NCBI RefSeq assembly: GCF_963675985.1
Contig: NZ_OY780957.1
Coordinates: 310,001-374,000, forward strand
Source: an uncultured Roseibium sp.
GTDB taxonomy: Bacteria; Pseudomonadota; Alphaproteobacteria; Rhizobiales; Stappiaceae
Direction of reading: 5' to 3'
DNA: 64,000 bases
Numbering within the stretch: position 1 is the first letter of the stretch; each line of letters starts with the position of its first letter. This document shows, piece after piece, positions 44,424 through 54,804 of the stretch. A program made the position numbers and the translations under genes. Under the pieces are notes generated by a model. That model had not been told where the DNA came from. It ran no database searches and saw only the letters and a program-made list of their open reading frames with translations.

Positions 44424-45512
44424 ATGACTTTGAGACTGGAGGGGGTGTCGAAGGTGGTCGGTCGCCAGACCCACATCCACCCCACCGACCTCGAATTGAA
44501 AAACGGCACGATGAACGTCCTGCTCGGCCCGACGCTTTCGGGCAAGACGACGCTCATGCGCCTCATGGCCGGTCTCGACGTACCGAATACCGGTCGCGTC
44601 TTCTGGAACGATGAAGACGTCACCGGCGTCCGGGTCCAGAAGCGCAATGTCGCCATGGTCTATCAGCAATTCATCAATTACCCATCGATCACGGTCTACG
44701 AGAACATCGCCAGCCCACTCCGTCTTGCGGGAAAGTCGAAAGCGGAGATAGACGCCGCCGTCCGCAAGACGGCCGACCTGATGAAGCTGACCCCGATGCT
44801 GGAGCGCAAGCCGCTGGAACTCTCCGGCGGCCAGCAGCAGCGCTGCGCCCTTGCCCGCGCACTGGTCAAGAACGCCGGTCTTGTTCTCCTGGACGAACCG
44901 CTTGCCAATCTCGACTACAAGCTGCGCGAAGAGTTGCGCATCGAGATCCCGAAGATCTTCGAGGAAGCCGGCTCGATCTTCGTCTATGCCACGACGGAAC
45001 CGGAAGAGGCCCTGCTGCTCGGCGGCAACACGGCCACGCTTTGGGAAGGAAGGGTCACCCAGTTCGGCCCAACGCCGGATGTCTACCGCCGCCCTGTCGA
45101 CGCCACCACGGCACGGGTCTTTTCTGATCCGCCGATGAACTTCCTGCAGATCTCCAAGACAGGCCGGAAGCTGATGTTCGGCGACGGTCAGGCGGCGCCT
45201 GCCACAGGCAAGCTCGCAGAGTTGGCGGACGGCCGCTACACCGCCGGCTTCCGCCCGAACCATCTGGAGATTTTCCAGCACACGCCGGACGCCATGGAAT
45301 TCACCGCGCGTCTTGCGGTGACCGAACTGACCGGGTCGGAAACCTTCGTCCATCTGGACCATCACGGCGAACGCTGGGTCGGCCTCCTGCTCGGCGTCCA
45401 CGATCTGCCCCTGGGCGAACCGCTCAAGGTCTGGCTGAACCCGGCCCATGTCTACATTTTCGGCGAGGATGGCCATCTGGTCGCGCCCGCCGCCTATGCC
45501 CTGGCGGCCTGA
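44424..45512 (+). CDS. glpS: Glycerol ABC transporter ATPase GlpS (H-loop His missing)
   Basis: A 362-residue ATPase matching GlpS of the Rhizobium leguminosarum glycerol transporter in position and size. Walker A GPTLSGKTT (about 35-43), Q-loop VYQQF, signature LSGGQQQR (133-140), Walker B LLDEPLANLD (Glu158) are intact. The H-loop, normally VTHDQ, reads YATTEP, so the catalytic-switch histidine is replaced by Thr191. A TOBE-like C-terminal region follows. It must pair with GlpT, whose defect is complementary. Confidence 0.9.
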   Translation: MTLRLEGVSKVVGRQTHIHPTDLELKNGTMNVLLGPTLSGKTTLMRLMAGLDVPNTGRVFWNDEDVTGVRVQKRNVAMVYQQFINYPSITVYENIASPLRLAGKSKAEIDAAVRKTADLMKLTPMLERKPLELSGGQQQRCALARALVKNAGLVLLDEPLANLDYKLREELRIEIPKIFEEAGSIFVYATTEPEEALLLGGNTATLWEGRVTQFGPTPDVYRRPVDATTARVFSDPPMNFLQISKTGRKLMFGDGQAAPATGKLAELADGRYTAGFRPNHLEIFQHTPDAMEFTARLAVTELTGSETFVHLDHHGERWVGLLLGVHDLPLGEPLKVWLNPAHVYIFGEDGHLVAPAAYALAA

Positions 45513-45525
45513 GGAGAACGGGACC

Positions 45526-46601
45526 ATGGCAAAGATCACACTCGAAAATCTGGCGCATTCCTATCTGCCCCATCCCACCGGCGAAAACGACTACGCCCTG
45601 AAGGAAATGAACCATGTCTGGGGCGATGGCGAGGCCTATGCCCTGCTCGGCTCGTCCGGCTGTGGCAAGACCACCCTGCTCAACATCATTTCCGGCCTGC
45701 TGAAACCGAGCCAGGGCCGCATCCTGTTCAATGATGTGGACGTGACCGGTGCGCCGACGGTGGCACGCAACATCGCCCAGGTGTTTCAGTTCCCGGTCGT
45801 CTACGACACCATGACCGTGCGCCAGAACCTGGCCTTCCCGCTGAAGAACCGAGGCGCGGATGCAGCCTATGTCGCCAGCCGGGTGCAGCAGATCGCTGAG
45901 ATGATCGGCATGGAAGCCGAACTCGACCACAAGGCCCGCGGCCTGACGGCCGACGCCAAGCAGAAGATCAGTCTGGGTCGCGGCATGGTGCGCGAGGACG
46001 TCAACGCGCTCCTGTTCGACGAGCCGCTGACCGTGATCGACCCGCACATGAAGTGGGAGCTACGCACCCAGCTCAAGTCGCTCCACCGCGAATTCGGCCA
46101 CACCATGATCTACGTCACCCACGATCAGACCGAGGCCCTGACCTTCGCCGACAAGGTCGTGGTCATGTACGACGGCCGGGTGGTGCAGATCGGAACGCCG
46201 GAAGAGCTGTTCATGACGCCCGCGCACACTTTCGTGGGCTATTTCATCGGCTCGCCCGGCATGAACGTCATGCCCGCGCAGATTGAAGGCGACAGAGCCT
46301 ATATCAACGGCTCGTATCTGCCGCTCGGCAAAGGATACGGCAAGCTCGAAGGCAAGGTCGAGATCGGCGTGCGTCCGGAATTCGCACGGCTCTCCCAGAA
46401 CGAAGGCCTGCCGGTCAAGATCCGCCGGGTCGAGGACGTCGGCCGCCACAAGATCGTCCGCGCGGAGTTCTTCGGCAACGACATCAACATCATCGCCGAG
46501 GAAGACGAGCCTGTCAGCGCGGACATGAACCGCATCAGTTTCGTGCCGGAAAGGGTGAACGTCTATGCCGACGGCTGGCGCGTCGAAGGGGAGGCTGCGT
46601 G

Positions 46602-46602
<1 letters not shown>
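45526..46602 (+). CDS. glpT: Glycerol ABC transporter ATPase GlpT (degenerate signature motif)
   Basis: A 358-residue second ATPase. Walker A GSSGCGKTT (42-50), Walker B LLFDEPLTVID (Glu166) and H-loop YVTHDQTEA (His199) are canonical, but the ABC signature reads LTADAKQK (140-147) in place of LSGGQ. Together with GlpS it gives one consensus and one degenerate ATP site. It starts 13 bases after glpS (ATG 45526, GAGGAGAAC upstream). The frame opens earlier inside glpS but without reason to start there. The stop overlaps glpP. Confidence 0.9.
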
Positions 46603-47473
<871 letters not shown>

Positions 47474-47477
<4 letters not shown>

Positions 47478-48325
47478 CCGACGTTGCCGTCAGCCCCGCC
47501 GCCCCGCGCGGCCTCGCCCTGCCCGGCATCAACAGCAAGGCGGTCGTGATGACCCTTTACCTGCTGTTCCTGATGCTGCCGATCTACTGGCTGCTGAACA
47601 TGAGCCTGAAGACCAACGAGGAGATCCTGTCGACCTTCTCGCTCTGGCCGCAGAATCTGACCTTCGCCAATTACGCGACGATCCTGACCGATCCGAGCTG
47701 GTACATGGGCTACATCAACTCGCTCATCTACGTGGTCATGAACATGGTGATTTCCGTAACCGTGGCCCTGCCGGCGGCTTACGCGTTCTCGCGCTACAGC
47801 TTCATGGGCGACAAGCACCTGTTCTTCTGGCTCCTGACCAACCGCATGGCGCCGCCGGCGGTGTTCGCCCTGCCTTTCTTCCAGCTCTACAGCTCCATCG
47901 ACCTGTTCGACACCCACATCGCCGTGGCGCTCGCCCACTGCCTGTTCAACGTTCCTCTGGCCGTGTGGATCCTGGAAGGCTTCATGCGCGGCGTGCCGAA
48001 GGAGATCGACGAGACCGCCTATATCGACGGCTACAGCTTCGGCCGCTTCTTCGTGAAGATCTTCATGCCGCTGATCGCATCGGGCATCGGTGTCGCCGCC
48101 TTCTTCTGCTTCATGTTCAGCTGGGTGGAACTGCTGTTGAGCCGGACGCTGACCAGCGTCAACGCCAAGCCGATCGCCGCCACCATGACCCGCACCGTTT
48201 CCGCCTCCGGTCTCGACTGGGGTGTGCTGGCGGCAGCCGGCGTGCTCACCATCGTGCCCGGCGCACTCGTCATCTATTTCGTCCGCAACTACATCGCCAA
48301 GGGCTTCGCCCTGGGGCGCGTGTAG
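47474..48325 (+). CDS. glpQ: Glycerol ABC transporter permease GlpQ
   Basis: A 283-residue MalG-type permease. LPIYWLLNMSLKTNEEIL near the N-terminus and the EAA loop EIDETAYIDGYSFGRFFVKIFMPL are characteristic of CUT1 permeases. Overlap with glpP by ATGA suggests equal expression. The pair is followed by glpU. Confidence 0.92.
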
Positions 48326-48349
48326 CCGGGCTTGGGAGGAGACAGACCC

Positions 48350-48622
48350 ATGGAATGGATGGCCTGGACCTATCCGACCGCGATTTTCTTCGCAGTCATC
48401 ACAGTGCTGCTCGTCACCTTCACGGTGCTGGCGATCCGGTTTCCGGAGACGCCGCGGGTCGGCGTGCTCCGCATAGAGACGACCCGGGGGGACCGTCTCT
48501 TCATCACCTTGCTCGGCTCGGCCTTTATCAACCTGGCTTGGCTCGGACTCATTGGCGTATCGCAACCCTATGCGCTGATCGTTTGCCTGATCTATGCCGC
48601 AGCGGTTTTCCGCTGGGTGTAG
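48350..48622 (+). CDS. glpU: Small membrane protein GlpU (DUF2160)
   Basis: A 90-residue protein with two hydrophobic segments (about 6-27 and 56-88). It occupies the place of glpU in the Rhizobium glycerol operon and matches the DUF2160 family in length and pattern, including WMAWTYPTAIFF at the start. Its function in transport is not clear; it may be an accessory membrane subunit. GGGAGGAGA precedes the ATG at 48350. Confidence 0.85.
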   Translation: MEWMAWTYPTAIFFAVITVLLVTFTVLAIRFPETPRVGVLRIETTRGDRLFITLLGSAFINLAWLGLIGVSQPYALIVCLIYAAAVFRWV

Positions 48623-48705
48623 TTGAGGGGAAAAACCGGCGGTCCGGGGACGGACAATCCTCTGGCCGCCGCATCAAGACCACAGTTCACCCGTGGGAGG
48701 AAAAA

Positions 48706-50421
48706 ATGAACTTGCTACTGAAATCGACAACGGCGCTCGCGTTGAGCCTCGGGGTTCTCACCGGACCGGCGTTTGCCGGAATGGACGAGGCCAAGGAATT
48801 CCTGGACACCGAGATCGGTGACCTGTCGTCCCTGTCGCGCGCCGACCAGGAAAAGGAAATGCAGTGGTTCGTGGATGCCGCCAAGCCCTTCGCCGGCATG
48901 GAAATCAAGGTGGTGTCGGAAACCATCACCACGCATGAGTATGAATCCAAGGTGCTGGCGCCGGCCTTCTCGGCCATCACCGGCATCAAGATCACCCATG
49001 ACCTGATCGGCGAAGGCGATGTGGTCGAAAAGCTGCAGACGCAAATGCAGTCCGGCGAAAACATCTACGATGCCTACATCAACGACAGCGACCTGATCGG
49101 CACCCACTGGCGCTACCAGCAGGCCCGCAACCTGACCGACTGGATGTCGGGCGAAGGCAAGGACGTCACCAACCCCGGACTGGACGTGGCCGACTTCATC
49201 GGCACCAGCTTCACCACCGGTCCGGACGGCAAGCTCTACCAGCTTCCCGACCAGCAGTTCGCCAACCTTTACTGGTTCCGTTACGACTGGTTCACAGATC
49301 CGAAGATCAAGGCCGAATTCAAGAAAAAATACGGCTACGAGCTGGGCGTTCCGGTCAACTGGTCGGCCTATGAGGACATTGCCGAATTCTTCACCGGCAA
49401 GACCATCGACGGCCAGGAAGTCTATGGCAACATGGACTACGGCAAGAAGGATCCGTCGCTTGGCTGGCGCTTCACCGATGCCTGGATGTCCATGGCCGGC
49501 ATGGGCGACAAAGGCGAGCCGAACGGTCTGCCGGTCGACGAATGGGGCATCCGCGTCAACGACAAGTCCCAGCCGACCGGATCCTGCGTGGACCGTGGCG
49601 GCGCGACCAACTCTCCGGCGGCGGTCTATGCCATCGAGAAATACACCCAGTGGCTGGACAAGTACGCGCCGCCGGCCGCAGCGGGCATGACCTTCTCCGA
49701 AGCCGGTCCGATCCCCGCGCAGGGTGCGGTCGCTCAGCAGATGTTCTGGTACACCGCCTTTACCGCCGACATGGTGGGCGACGGTGCCAAGGCCGTTCTC
49801 AACGACGACGGCACACCGAGATGGCGTATGGCTCCGAGCCCGCACGGCGCTTACTGGGAGGACGGCATGAAGGTCGGCTACCAGGACGCAGGTTCCTGGA
49901 CGCTGATGGAATCGACCCCGGTCGATCGGGCCAAGGCCGCCTGGCTCTACGCCCAGTTCGTCGTCTCCAAGACGGTGGACGTGAAGAAGTCCCACGTGGG
50001 CCTCACCTTCATCCGCGAGAGTACCATCCAGGACAAGAGCTTCACCGAGCGCGCACCGAAACTCGGCGGTCTGGTCGAGTTCTACCGCTCGCCGGCCCGG
50101 GTCCGCTGGTCGCCCACCGGCACCAACGTTCCGGACTATCCGAAGCTCGCCCAGCTGTGGTGGCAGAACATCGGCGATGCGTCGTCCGGTGCGAAGACCG
50201 CCCAGGAAGCGCTCGACAGCCTGTGTCAGCAGCAGGAACGCGTCCTGGAACGCCTCGAACGCGCCGGCGTCCAGGGCGATCTGGGACCGAAACTGAACAA
50301 AAAGGAAGATCCGGAAGTCTGGCTCAGCCGGCCCGGCGCTCCGAAGCCGAAGCTTGCCAACGAGAAGCCGGAGCCGATCACGGTCGACTACGACACGCTG
50401 GTCGCCAGCTGGCAGAAGTAG
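48706..50421 (+). CDS. glpV: Glycerol ABC transporter binding protein GlpV
   Basis: A 571-residue periplasmic binding protein, much longer than the usual 400-residue sugar-binding proteins but as expected for GlpV. The signal peptide ends PAFA-G near residue 24. GGGAGGAAAAA precedes the ATG. The long open frame extends upstream across glpU but only the segment from 48706 is credible. It delivers glycerol to GlpPQ. A strong hairpin follows. Confidence 0.92.
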   Translation: MNLLLKSTTALALSLGVLTGPAFAGMDEAKEFLDTEIGDLSSLSRADQEKEMQWFVDAAKPFAGMEIKVVSETITTHEYESKVLAPAFSAITGIKITHDLIGEGDVVEKLQTQMQSGENIYDAYINDSDLIGTHWRYQQARNLTDWMSGEGKDVTNPGLDVADFIGTSFTTGPDGKLYQLPDQQFANLYWFRYDWFTDPKIKAEFKKKYGYELGVPVNWSAYEDIAEFFTGKTIDGQEVYGNMDYGKKDPSLGWRFTDAWMSMAGMGDKGEPNGLPVDEWGIRVNDKSQPTGSCVDRGGATNSPAAVYAIEKYTQWLDKYAPPAAAGMTFSEAGPIPAQGAVAQQMFWYTAFTADMVGDGAKAVLNDDGTPRWRMAPSPHGAYWEDGMKVGYQDAGSWTLMESTPVDRAKAAWLYAQFVVSKTVDVKKSHVGLTFIRESTIQDKSFTERAPKLGGLVEFYRSPARVRWSPTGTNVPDYPKLAQLWWQNIGDASSGAKTAQEALDSLCQQQERVLERLERAGVQGDLGPKLNKKEDPEVWLSRPGAPKPKLANEKPEPITVDYDTLVASWQK

Positions 50422-50431
50422 TAACCTCCCA

Positions 50432-50455
50432 GGTCGGGGCCCACGGGCCCCGGCC
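50432..50455 (+). other. Strong stem-loop between glpV and glpK
   Basis: The palindrome GGTCGGGGCCC-AC-GGGCCCCGGCC lies 11 bases after the glpV stop and lacks a T tract. Like the hairpins after the other binding-protein genes here, it may stabilise the upstream mRNA or reduce readthrough into glpK. Confidence 0.65.
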
Positions 50456-50490
50456 ACCCCACTCCTTCGGGCTTGAGACACGACCTGCAG

Positions 50491-51981
50491 ATGAGCCACA
50501 TTCTCGCAATCGACCAGGGCACGACCTCCAGCCGGGCCATTCTCTTCAATCAGGACATGCGTCCGGTCGCGACCGCCCAGGAAGAATTCGCCCAGCACTT
50601 TCCGTCGTCCGGTTGGGTCGAACACGATCCTGCCGATCTCTGGAAAACCACGATCGTCACCTGCAGCGACGCCATTGAGAATGGCGGCGTCGCCCCTTCG
50701 GCCATCGCCGCGATCGGCATCACCAATCAACGTGAGACAACCGTGGTCTGGGAACGGGCATCGGGCCGTCCCGTCTACAACGCCATCGTCTGGCAGGACC
50801 GGCGTACCGCCGATTTCTGCCGCTCCCTGAAGGACGACGGCCACGAGGCGACGATCACGGCCAAAACCGGCCTGCTGGCCGACCCGTATTTTTCCGGCAC
50901 AAAGCTCAAATGGATCCTCGACACCATCGACGGCGCCCGTGAAAAGGCCGCCCGCGGCGAACTCCTGTTCGGCACCGTGGACAGCTGGCTGATCTGGCAG
51001 CTCACCGGAGGCAAGGTCCACGCGACCGACGCCACCAACGCCGCGCGCACCATGCTCTATGACATTCACAAGGGCCGGTGGAGCGAGACCATTTGCGATC
51101 TCTTCGACATCCCGATGGCCATGCTGCCGGAGGTGAAGGACTGCGGTGCAGACTACGGCACGACCGATCCAAGCATCTTCGGCCATCCGATCCCTATCAT
51201 GGGTGTCGCCGGCGATCAGCAGGCGGCAACCGTGGGCCAGGCCTGTTTTGAGCCGGGCATGCTCAAATCGACCTATGGCACCGGATGTTTCGCCCTCCTG
51301 AACACCGGCGAGACGGCGGTCACCTCACAGAACCGGCTTTTGACCACCATCGCCTACCAGCTTGACGGTAAGCCCACCTATGCGCTGGAAGGCTCGATCT
51401 TCGTGGCCGGAGCGGTCGTGCAATGGCTGCGCGACGCGCTGAAAATCATCACGACCGCCGCCGATACCCATCATCTGGCTGACATGGCGGACCCGAGCCA
51501 GAACGTGATCCTCGTTCCCGCCTTCGTCGGGCTGGGTGCGCCTTACTGGAACCCGACCTGCCGGGGTGCCATGTTCGGCCTGACCCGCAACACGGGCCCG
51601 GCGGAATTCGCCCGCGCCGCCCTTCAAAGCGTCGGTTTCCAGACCCGTGACCTTCTGGAGGCGATGAGTGCCGACTGGCAGACATCGTCGGAGGTCAAGC
51701 AGACGCTGCGCGTCGACGGCGGCATGACCGGCTCGGACTGGGCGATGCAGTTTCTGGCCGACATCCTCGGCGTTCCGGTGGACCGGCCGGTCATCACCGA
51801 AACGACCGCCCTGGGCGCGGCCTGGCTCGCCGGTCAGCAAGCGGGCCTCTATCCGGGACCGGACGAATTTGCCCGCGACTGGCGACTGGAACGGATCTTC
51901 GAGCCGCTGATGGCCGAAGAAGACCGCGAAACCGGCTATGCAGCCTGGAAACGGGCGGTTCAGGCGACCTTGAGCGTTTGA
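50491..51981 (+). CDS. glpK: Glycerol kinase GlpK
   Basis: A 496-residue FGGY-family kinase that phosphorylates imported glycerol. The N-terminus ILAIDQGTTSSRAILFN (ATP binding), GITNQRETTVVWER, and the FGGY signature region GGMTGSDWAMQFLADILGVPV are typical. Downstream of the transporter it completes the route glycerol, glycerol 3-phosphate, dihydroxyacetone phosphate. A short dyad GAGACGA-N10-TCGTCTC overlaps its stop codon and may be a weak terminator. Confidence 0.96.
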   Translation: MSHILAIDQGTTSSRAILFNQDMRPVATAQEEFAQHFPSSGWVEHDPADLWKTTIVTCSDAIENGGVAPSAIAAIGITNQRETTVVWERASGRPVYNAIVWQDRRTADFCRSLKDDGHEATITAKTGLLADPYFSGTKLKWILDTIDGAREKAARGELLFGTVDSWLIWQLTGGKVHATDATNAARTMLYDIHKGRWSETICDLFDIPMAMLPEVKDCGADYGTTDPSIFGHPIPIMGVAGDQQAATVGQACFEPGMLKSTYGTGCFALLNTGETAVTSQNRLLTTIAYQLDGKPTYALEGSIFVAGAVVQWLRDALKIITTAADTHHLADMADPSQNVILVPAFVGLGAPYWNPTCRGAMFGLTRNTGPAEFARAALQSVGFQTRDLLEAMSADWQTSSEVKQTLRVDGGMTGSDWAMQFLADILGVPVDRPVITETTALGAAWLAGQQAGLYPGPDEFARDWRLERIFEPLMAEEDRETGYAAWKRAVQATLSV

Positions 51982-52028
51982 GACGAACGCGGACGGTCGT
52001 CTCTCGTCAGGTTAAGGTTATTTAGCCG

Positions 52029-52997
52029 TCAAAGATACGTGCGCTCCTCGATCGGCCTTTGCTGGATCTGCTCCAGAAGCAGGTCCAGCATCGCCGTCTC
52101 CGCCCGGTTCATCTTGGCCTTCGGGTTCCACACCACGTGAACGTCGATCTCCGGCAGGTCTTCGTAGGGTGGCAGTTGCCACAGCATGCCGTCCTCCACA
52201 TCCCGCCGGACCACATGGACGGGCAGCGGACCGATGCCGAGGCCAGCCTGGATCATCCGCCGGACCTCTTCCAGATTGGCGGAGGTGCCCACCACCCGGT
52301 CGTCCAGATCGGCTTCCGCGCGCATCAGGGTCACCGGCCGCAGCGCATCCTCCAGCCGGTCGGTGACGAAACTGACCGACGATTGGCCGGCAAGGTCCGC
52401 CTTGGTCAGGTCGGAACGCCCGAACAGGGGATGGGACGGACCGCAGAACAGGCCGAAGAATTCCCGGAACAGGCGCGTGTATTCCAGTTTCGGGTTCCGC
52501 GTCCGGACGAGGCAGACGGCGAGCGAGGCTCGCCGCCCCATGACCGCTTCCAGGGCGTCCTTGCTCGCGGAAATGTTGATGGAGATGGTTGCCGCCGGAT
52601 GCATCTGGTGAAATTGCCTGAGCGTCTCGTCGAACAGCGGGCTGACCACATGGCTTGCCATGGCAATGTCCACATGGCCGCGCACCTCGTCGGAAACGTC
52701 CCGCATCAGGGTTCCCAGACGCAGGATCGCGCCCTGGATATCGACGGCCTCCTTATGCAGCAGCCGGCCGGCCTCGGTCAGTTCGAAATGGCCAGGAGAC
52801 CGGTTGATCAGGCGCTTGCCGATCCGTTCCTCAAGCCGCTTGAGGGCGCTGGAAACCGTCGGCTGCTTGAGACGGAGCCGGTCGGCGGCCTCCGTCACGC
52901 TGCTGGACCGCGCCAGAACGATGAAGGTTCTCAAGAGGTTCCAGTCCAGGTCCCGGGCAAGCCGTTCCGGATGAAGGGGTTTTGGAAGTGCGACCAT
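52029..52997 (-). CDS. LysR-family regulator divergent from the amine-catabolism operon
   Basis: A 322-residue LysR protein. Helix-turn-helix: NLLRTFIVLARSSSVTEAADRLRLKQPTVSSALKRLEERIG. The effector-binding domain follows (VRGHVDIAMASHVVSPLFDETLRQFH). It is transcribed away from the ABC transporter and catabolic operon starting at 53095, with only 97 bases between, and is the obvious regulator of that operon. The effector is unknown. Confidence 0.9.
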   Translation of the reverse strand: MVALPKPLHPERLARDLDWNLLRTFIVLARSSSVTEAADRLRLKQPTVSSALKRLEERIGKRLINRSPGHFELTEAGRLLHKEAVDIQGAILRLGTLMRDVSDEVRGHVDIAMASHVVSPLFDETLRQFHQMHPAATISINISASKDALEAVMGRRASLAVCLVRTRNPKLEYTRLFREFFGLFCGPSHPLFGRSDLTKADLAGQSSVSFVTDRLEDALRPVTLMRAEADLDDRVVGTSANLEEVRRMIQAGLGIGPLPVHVVRRDVEDGMLWQLPPYEDLPEIDVHVVWNPKAKMNRAETAMLDLLLEQIQQRPIEERTYL

Positions 52998-53009
52998 AGA
53001 TCAAATCTA

Positions 53010-53030
53010 TAATTAGAATTTCTATTATCT
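53010..53030. promoter_or_regulatory. Candidate LysR operator in the divergent gap
   Basis: The AT-rich centre of the 97-base gap has a dyad TAGAA-T-TTCTA (53014-53024) inside a longer imperfect palindrome (ATAATTAGAATTTCTATTAT). LysR proteins bind such T-N11-A type dyads between divergent genes. Confidence 0.5.
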
Positions 53031-53094
53031 ATTTGTTCTATGAAGCGTCTCTTGTCACGGTCCCGTCAAGGTAATTTTGACGAGGGAGGCGGCA

Positions 53095-53961
53095 ATGGGC
53101 ATCGAGGCGCGCGAAAAGCGTCAGCCATGGATCCTGCTGGCGCCTGCGCTGACATCGGTCACGCTGCTTCTGTTCGTGCCGCTCGCCTTCATCGTGGTCT
53201 ATTCCTTCTGGCTGAGAACGGCGACCGGCGCCGACCAGGTCGGCTTCTATCTCGACAACTGGCAGGAAGCGCTCGGCGACCGGTTCTACCGGGACATCCT
53301 GTTCAGCACGCTCCGGATCGCAGCCATCACCACGGTGGTCTGCGCGGTCATGGGCTACCCGGCCGCCTATTTCATCGCTCGCTCCAGAGGCAACAAGGCG
53401 ATCCTGCTTTTGATGCTCATGCTGCCGTTCTGGATCAGCTACATCATCCGCACCATGTCCTGGATCAACATTCTCGGTGTCTCCGGTGCCTTGAACTGGC
53501 TGCTACAGACGCTTGGCATCATCAGCGAACCGATCCAGATGCTTTACAACGAGACCACCGTCATCCTGGGTCTCGTGCATTTCCTGCTGCCGTTCATGAT
53601 CCTGAACGTCTATGTGGCGCTGGAGGGGATCGACAATTCCCTGGAAGACGCCGCCTGTTCGCTCGGCTCCACCCGCTGGCAGAGTTTTCTGGAAGTCACC
53701 CTGCCCCTGTCCCTGCCCGGTCTCGCGGCAGGCGGCCTTTTGTGTTTCGTCCTGAGTGCCGGCACCTACATCACGCCGCTGGTGCTCGGCGGGCCGCGTG
53801 ACGCCATGTTCGCCAATCTGGTGTTCGAGGCGGTGATCACCCAGCTCAACTGGCCGCTTGGCTCCGCGCTCTCGCTCATGCTGCTTGCGATCCTGGGTGG
53901 TCTGGTCCTGATCTACAACCACTTCCTCGGAATGGCGCAACTGATGAAGGGGCTCGGCTGA
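53095..53961 (+). CDS. ABC transporter permease 1 (polyamine/opine type)
   Basis: A 288-residue PotB-type permease with about six helices. EAA loop: LEDAACSLGSTRWQSFLEVTLPLSLPGL. SYIIRTMSWINILGVSGALNW is the typical conserved segment. The start ATG 53095 has GAGGGAGGCGG upstream. It is the first gene of a ten-gene unit; the stop overlaps the next permease (TGATG). Confidence 0.92.
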   Translation: MGIEAREKRQPWILLAPALTSVTLLLFVPLAFIVVYSFWLRTATGADQVGFYLDNWQEALGDRFYRDILFSTLRIAAITTVVCAVMGYPAAYFIARSRGNKAILLLMLMLPFWISYIIRTMSWINILGVSGALNWLLQTLGIISEPIQMLYNETTVILGLVHFLLPFMILNVYVALEGIDNSLEDAACSLGSTRWQSFLEVTLPLSLPGLAAGGLLCFVLSAGTYITPLVLGGPRDAMFANLVFEAVITQLNWPLGSALSLMLLAILGGLVLIYNHFLGMAQLMKGLG

Positions 53962-54746
53962 TGGGTTGGTTTCTGATCCGCGGATGGGCGCTGCTCGTCT
54001 ATATCTTCATGTTCCTGCCCGTGGCGGTCGTGGTGCTCCTGAGCTTCAACGCCAGCCAGTTCGGCAGCTTCCCGATGACCGGATTTTCCTTCCACTGGTT
54101 CGTCGAACTCGCCAACAACGACGCGATCCTCAGAGCCTTCGAAACCTCCCTCATCCTGGGCGCACTCACCGCCGTGGTGTCGACGACGCTCGGCGTGCTT
54201 GCCAGCCTCGCCCTCATCCGTTACCGCGTTCCCGGCTCCAACCTGATCTCCACCATCCTGATCGCACCGATCCTGGTGCCGGAGGTGGTGCTGGCCGTCG
54301 CCCTGCTTCTGTTTCTCAACGCCCTGTCGCTCAACAAGAGCTTCCTGCTGCTCCTCATGGGCCATGTGATCTTCACCATGCCCTTCGTGATCCTGGTCGT
54401 TCAGGCCCGCCTTGTCGGCATCCGCCGGGACTACGAGGAAGCGGCGATCAGCCTGGGCGCGTCTCCGGTGCAGGCTTTCTTCCAGATCACGCTGCCGCTG
54501 CTGGCGCCGGCCGTCTTCGCCGGCATGCTCTTCGCCTTCACCATCAGCTTCGACGACATCACCGGCACCCTGTTCTGGAAGCCCGGCGGCGTCGAAACCG
54601 TGCCGACCCAGATCTTTGCCATGCTGCGCAATTCCATCTCCCCGGAGATCAACGCGCTCGGATCCGTGATGATTTTCCTGACCGTCGGACTGCCGCTTCT
54701 CGGCATGGCCGTCGCCCGGCGCATGGCCCTTCAGCGCGGCAGCTAG
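53961..54746 (+). CDS. ABC transporter permease 2 (polyamine/opine type)
   Basis: A 261-residue PotC-type permease. The first helix (LLVYIFMFLPVAVVVLLSF) and the EAA loop YEEAAISLGASPVQAFFQITLPLLAPAV are clear. It overlaps the previous gene by one base and forms the membrane channel with it. Confidence 0.92.
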   Translation: MGWFLIRGWALLVYIFMFLPVAVVVLLSFNASQFGSFPMTGFSFHWFVELANNDAILRAFETSLILGALTAVVSTTLGVLASLALIRYRVPGSNLISTILIAPILVPEVVLAVALLLFLNALSLNKSFLLLLMGHVIFTMPFVILVVQARLVGIRRDYEEAAISLGASPVQAFFQITLPLLAPAVFAGMLFAFTISFDDITGTLFWKPGGVETVPTQIFAMLRNSISPEINALGSVMIFLTVGLPLLGMAVARRMALQRGS

Positions 54747-54804
54747 AACCGCGCGCAACGCACACAACGAACATCCAGAAAACCAACCGGAATTGGGGAC
54801 AAAA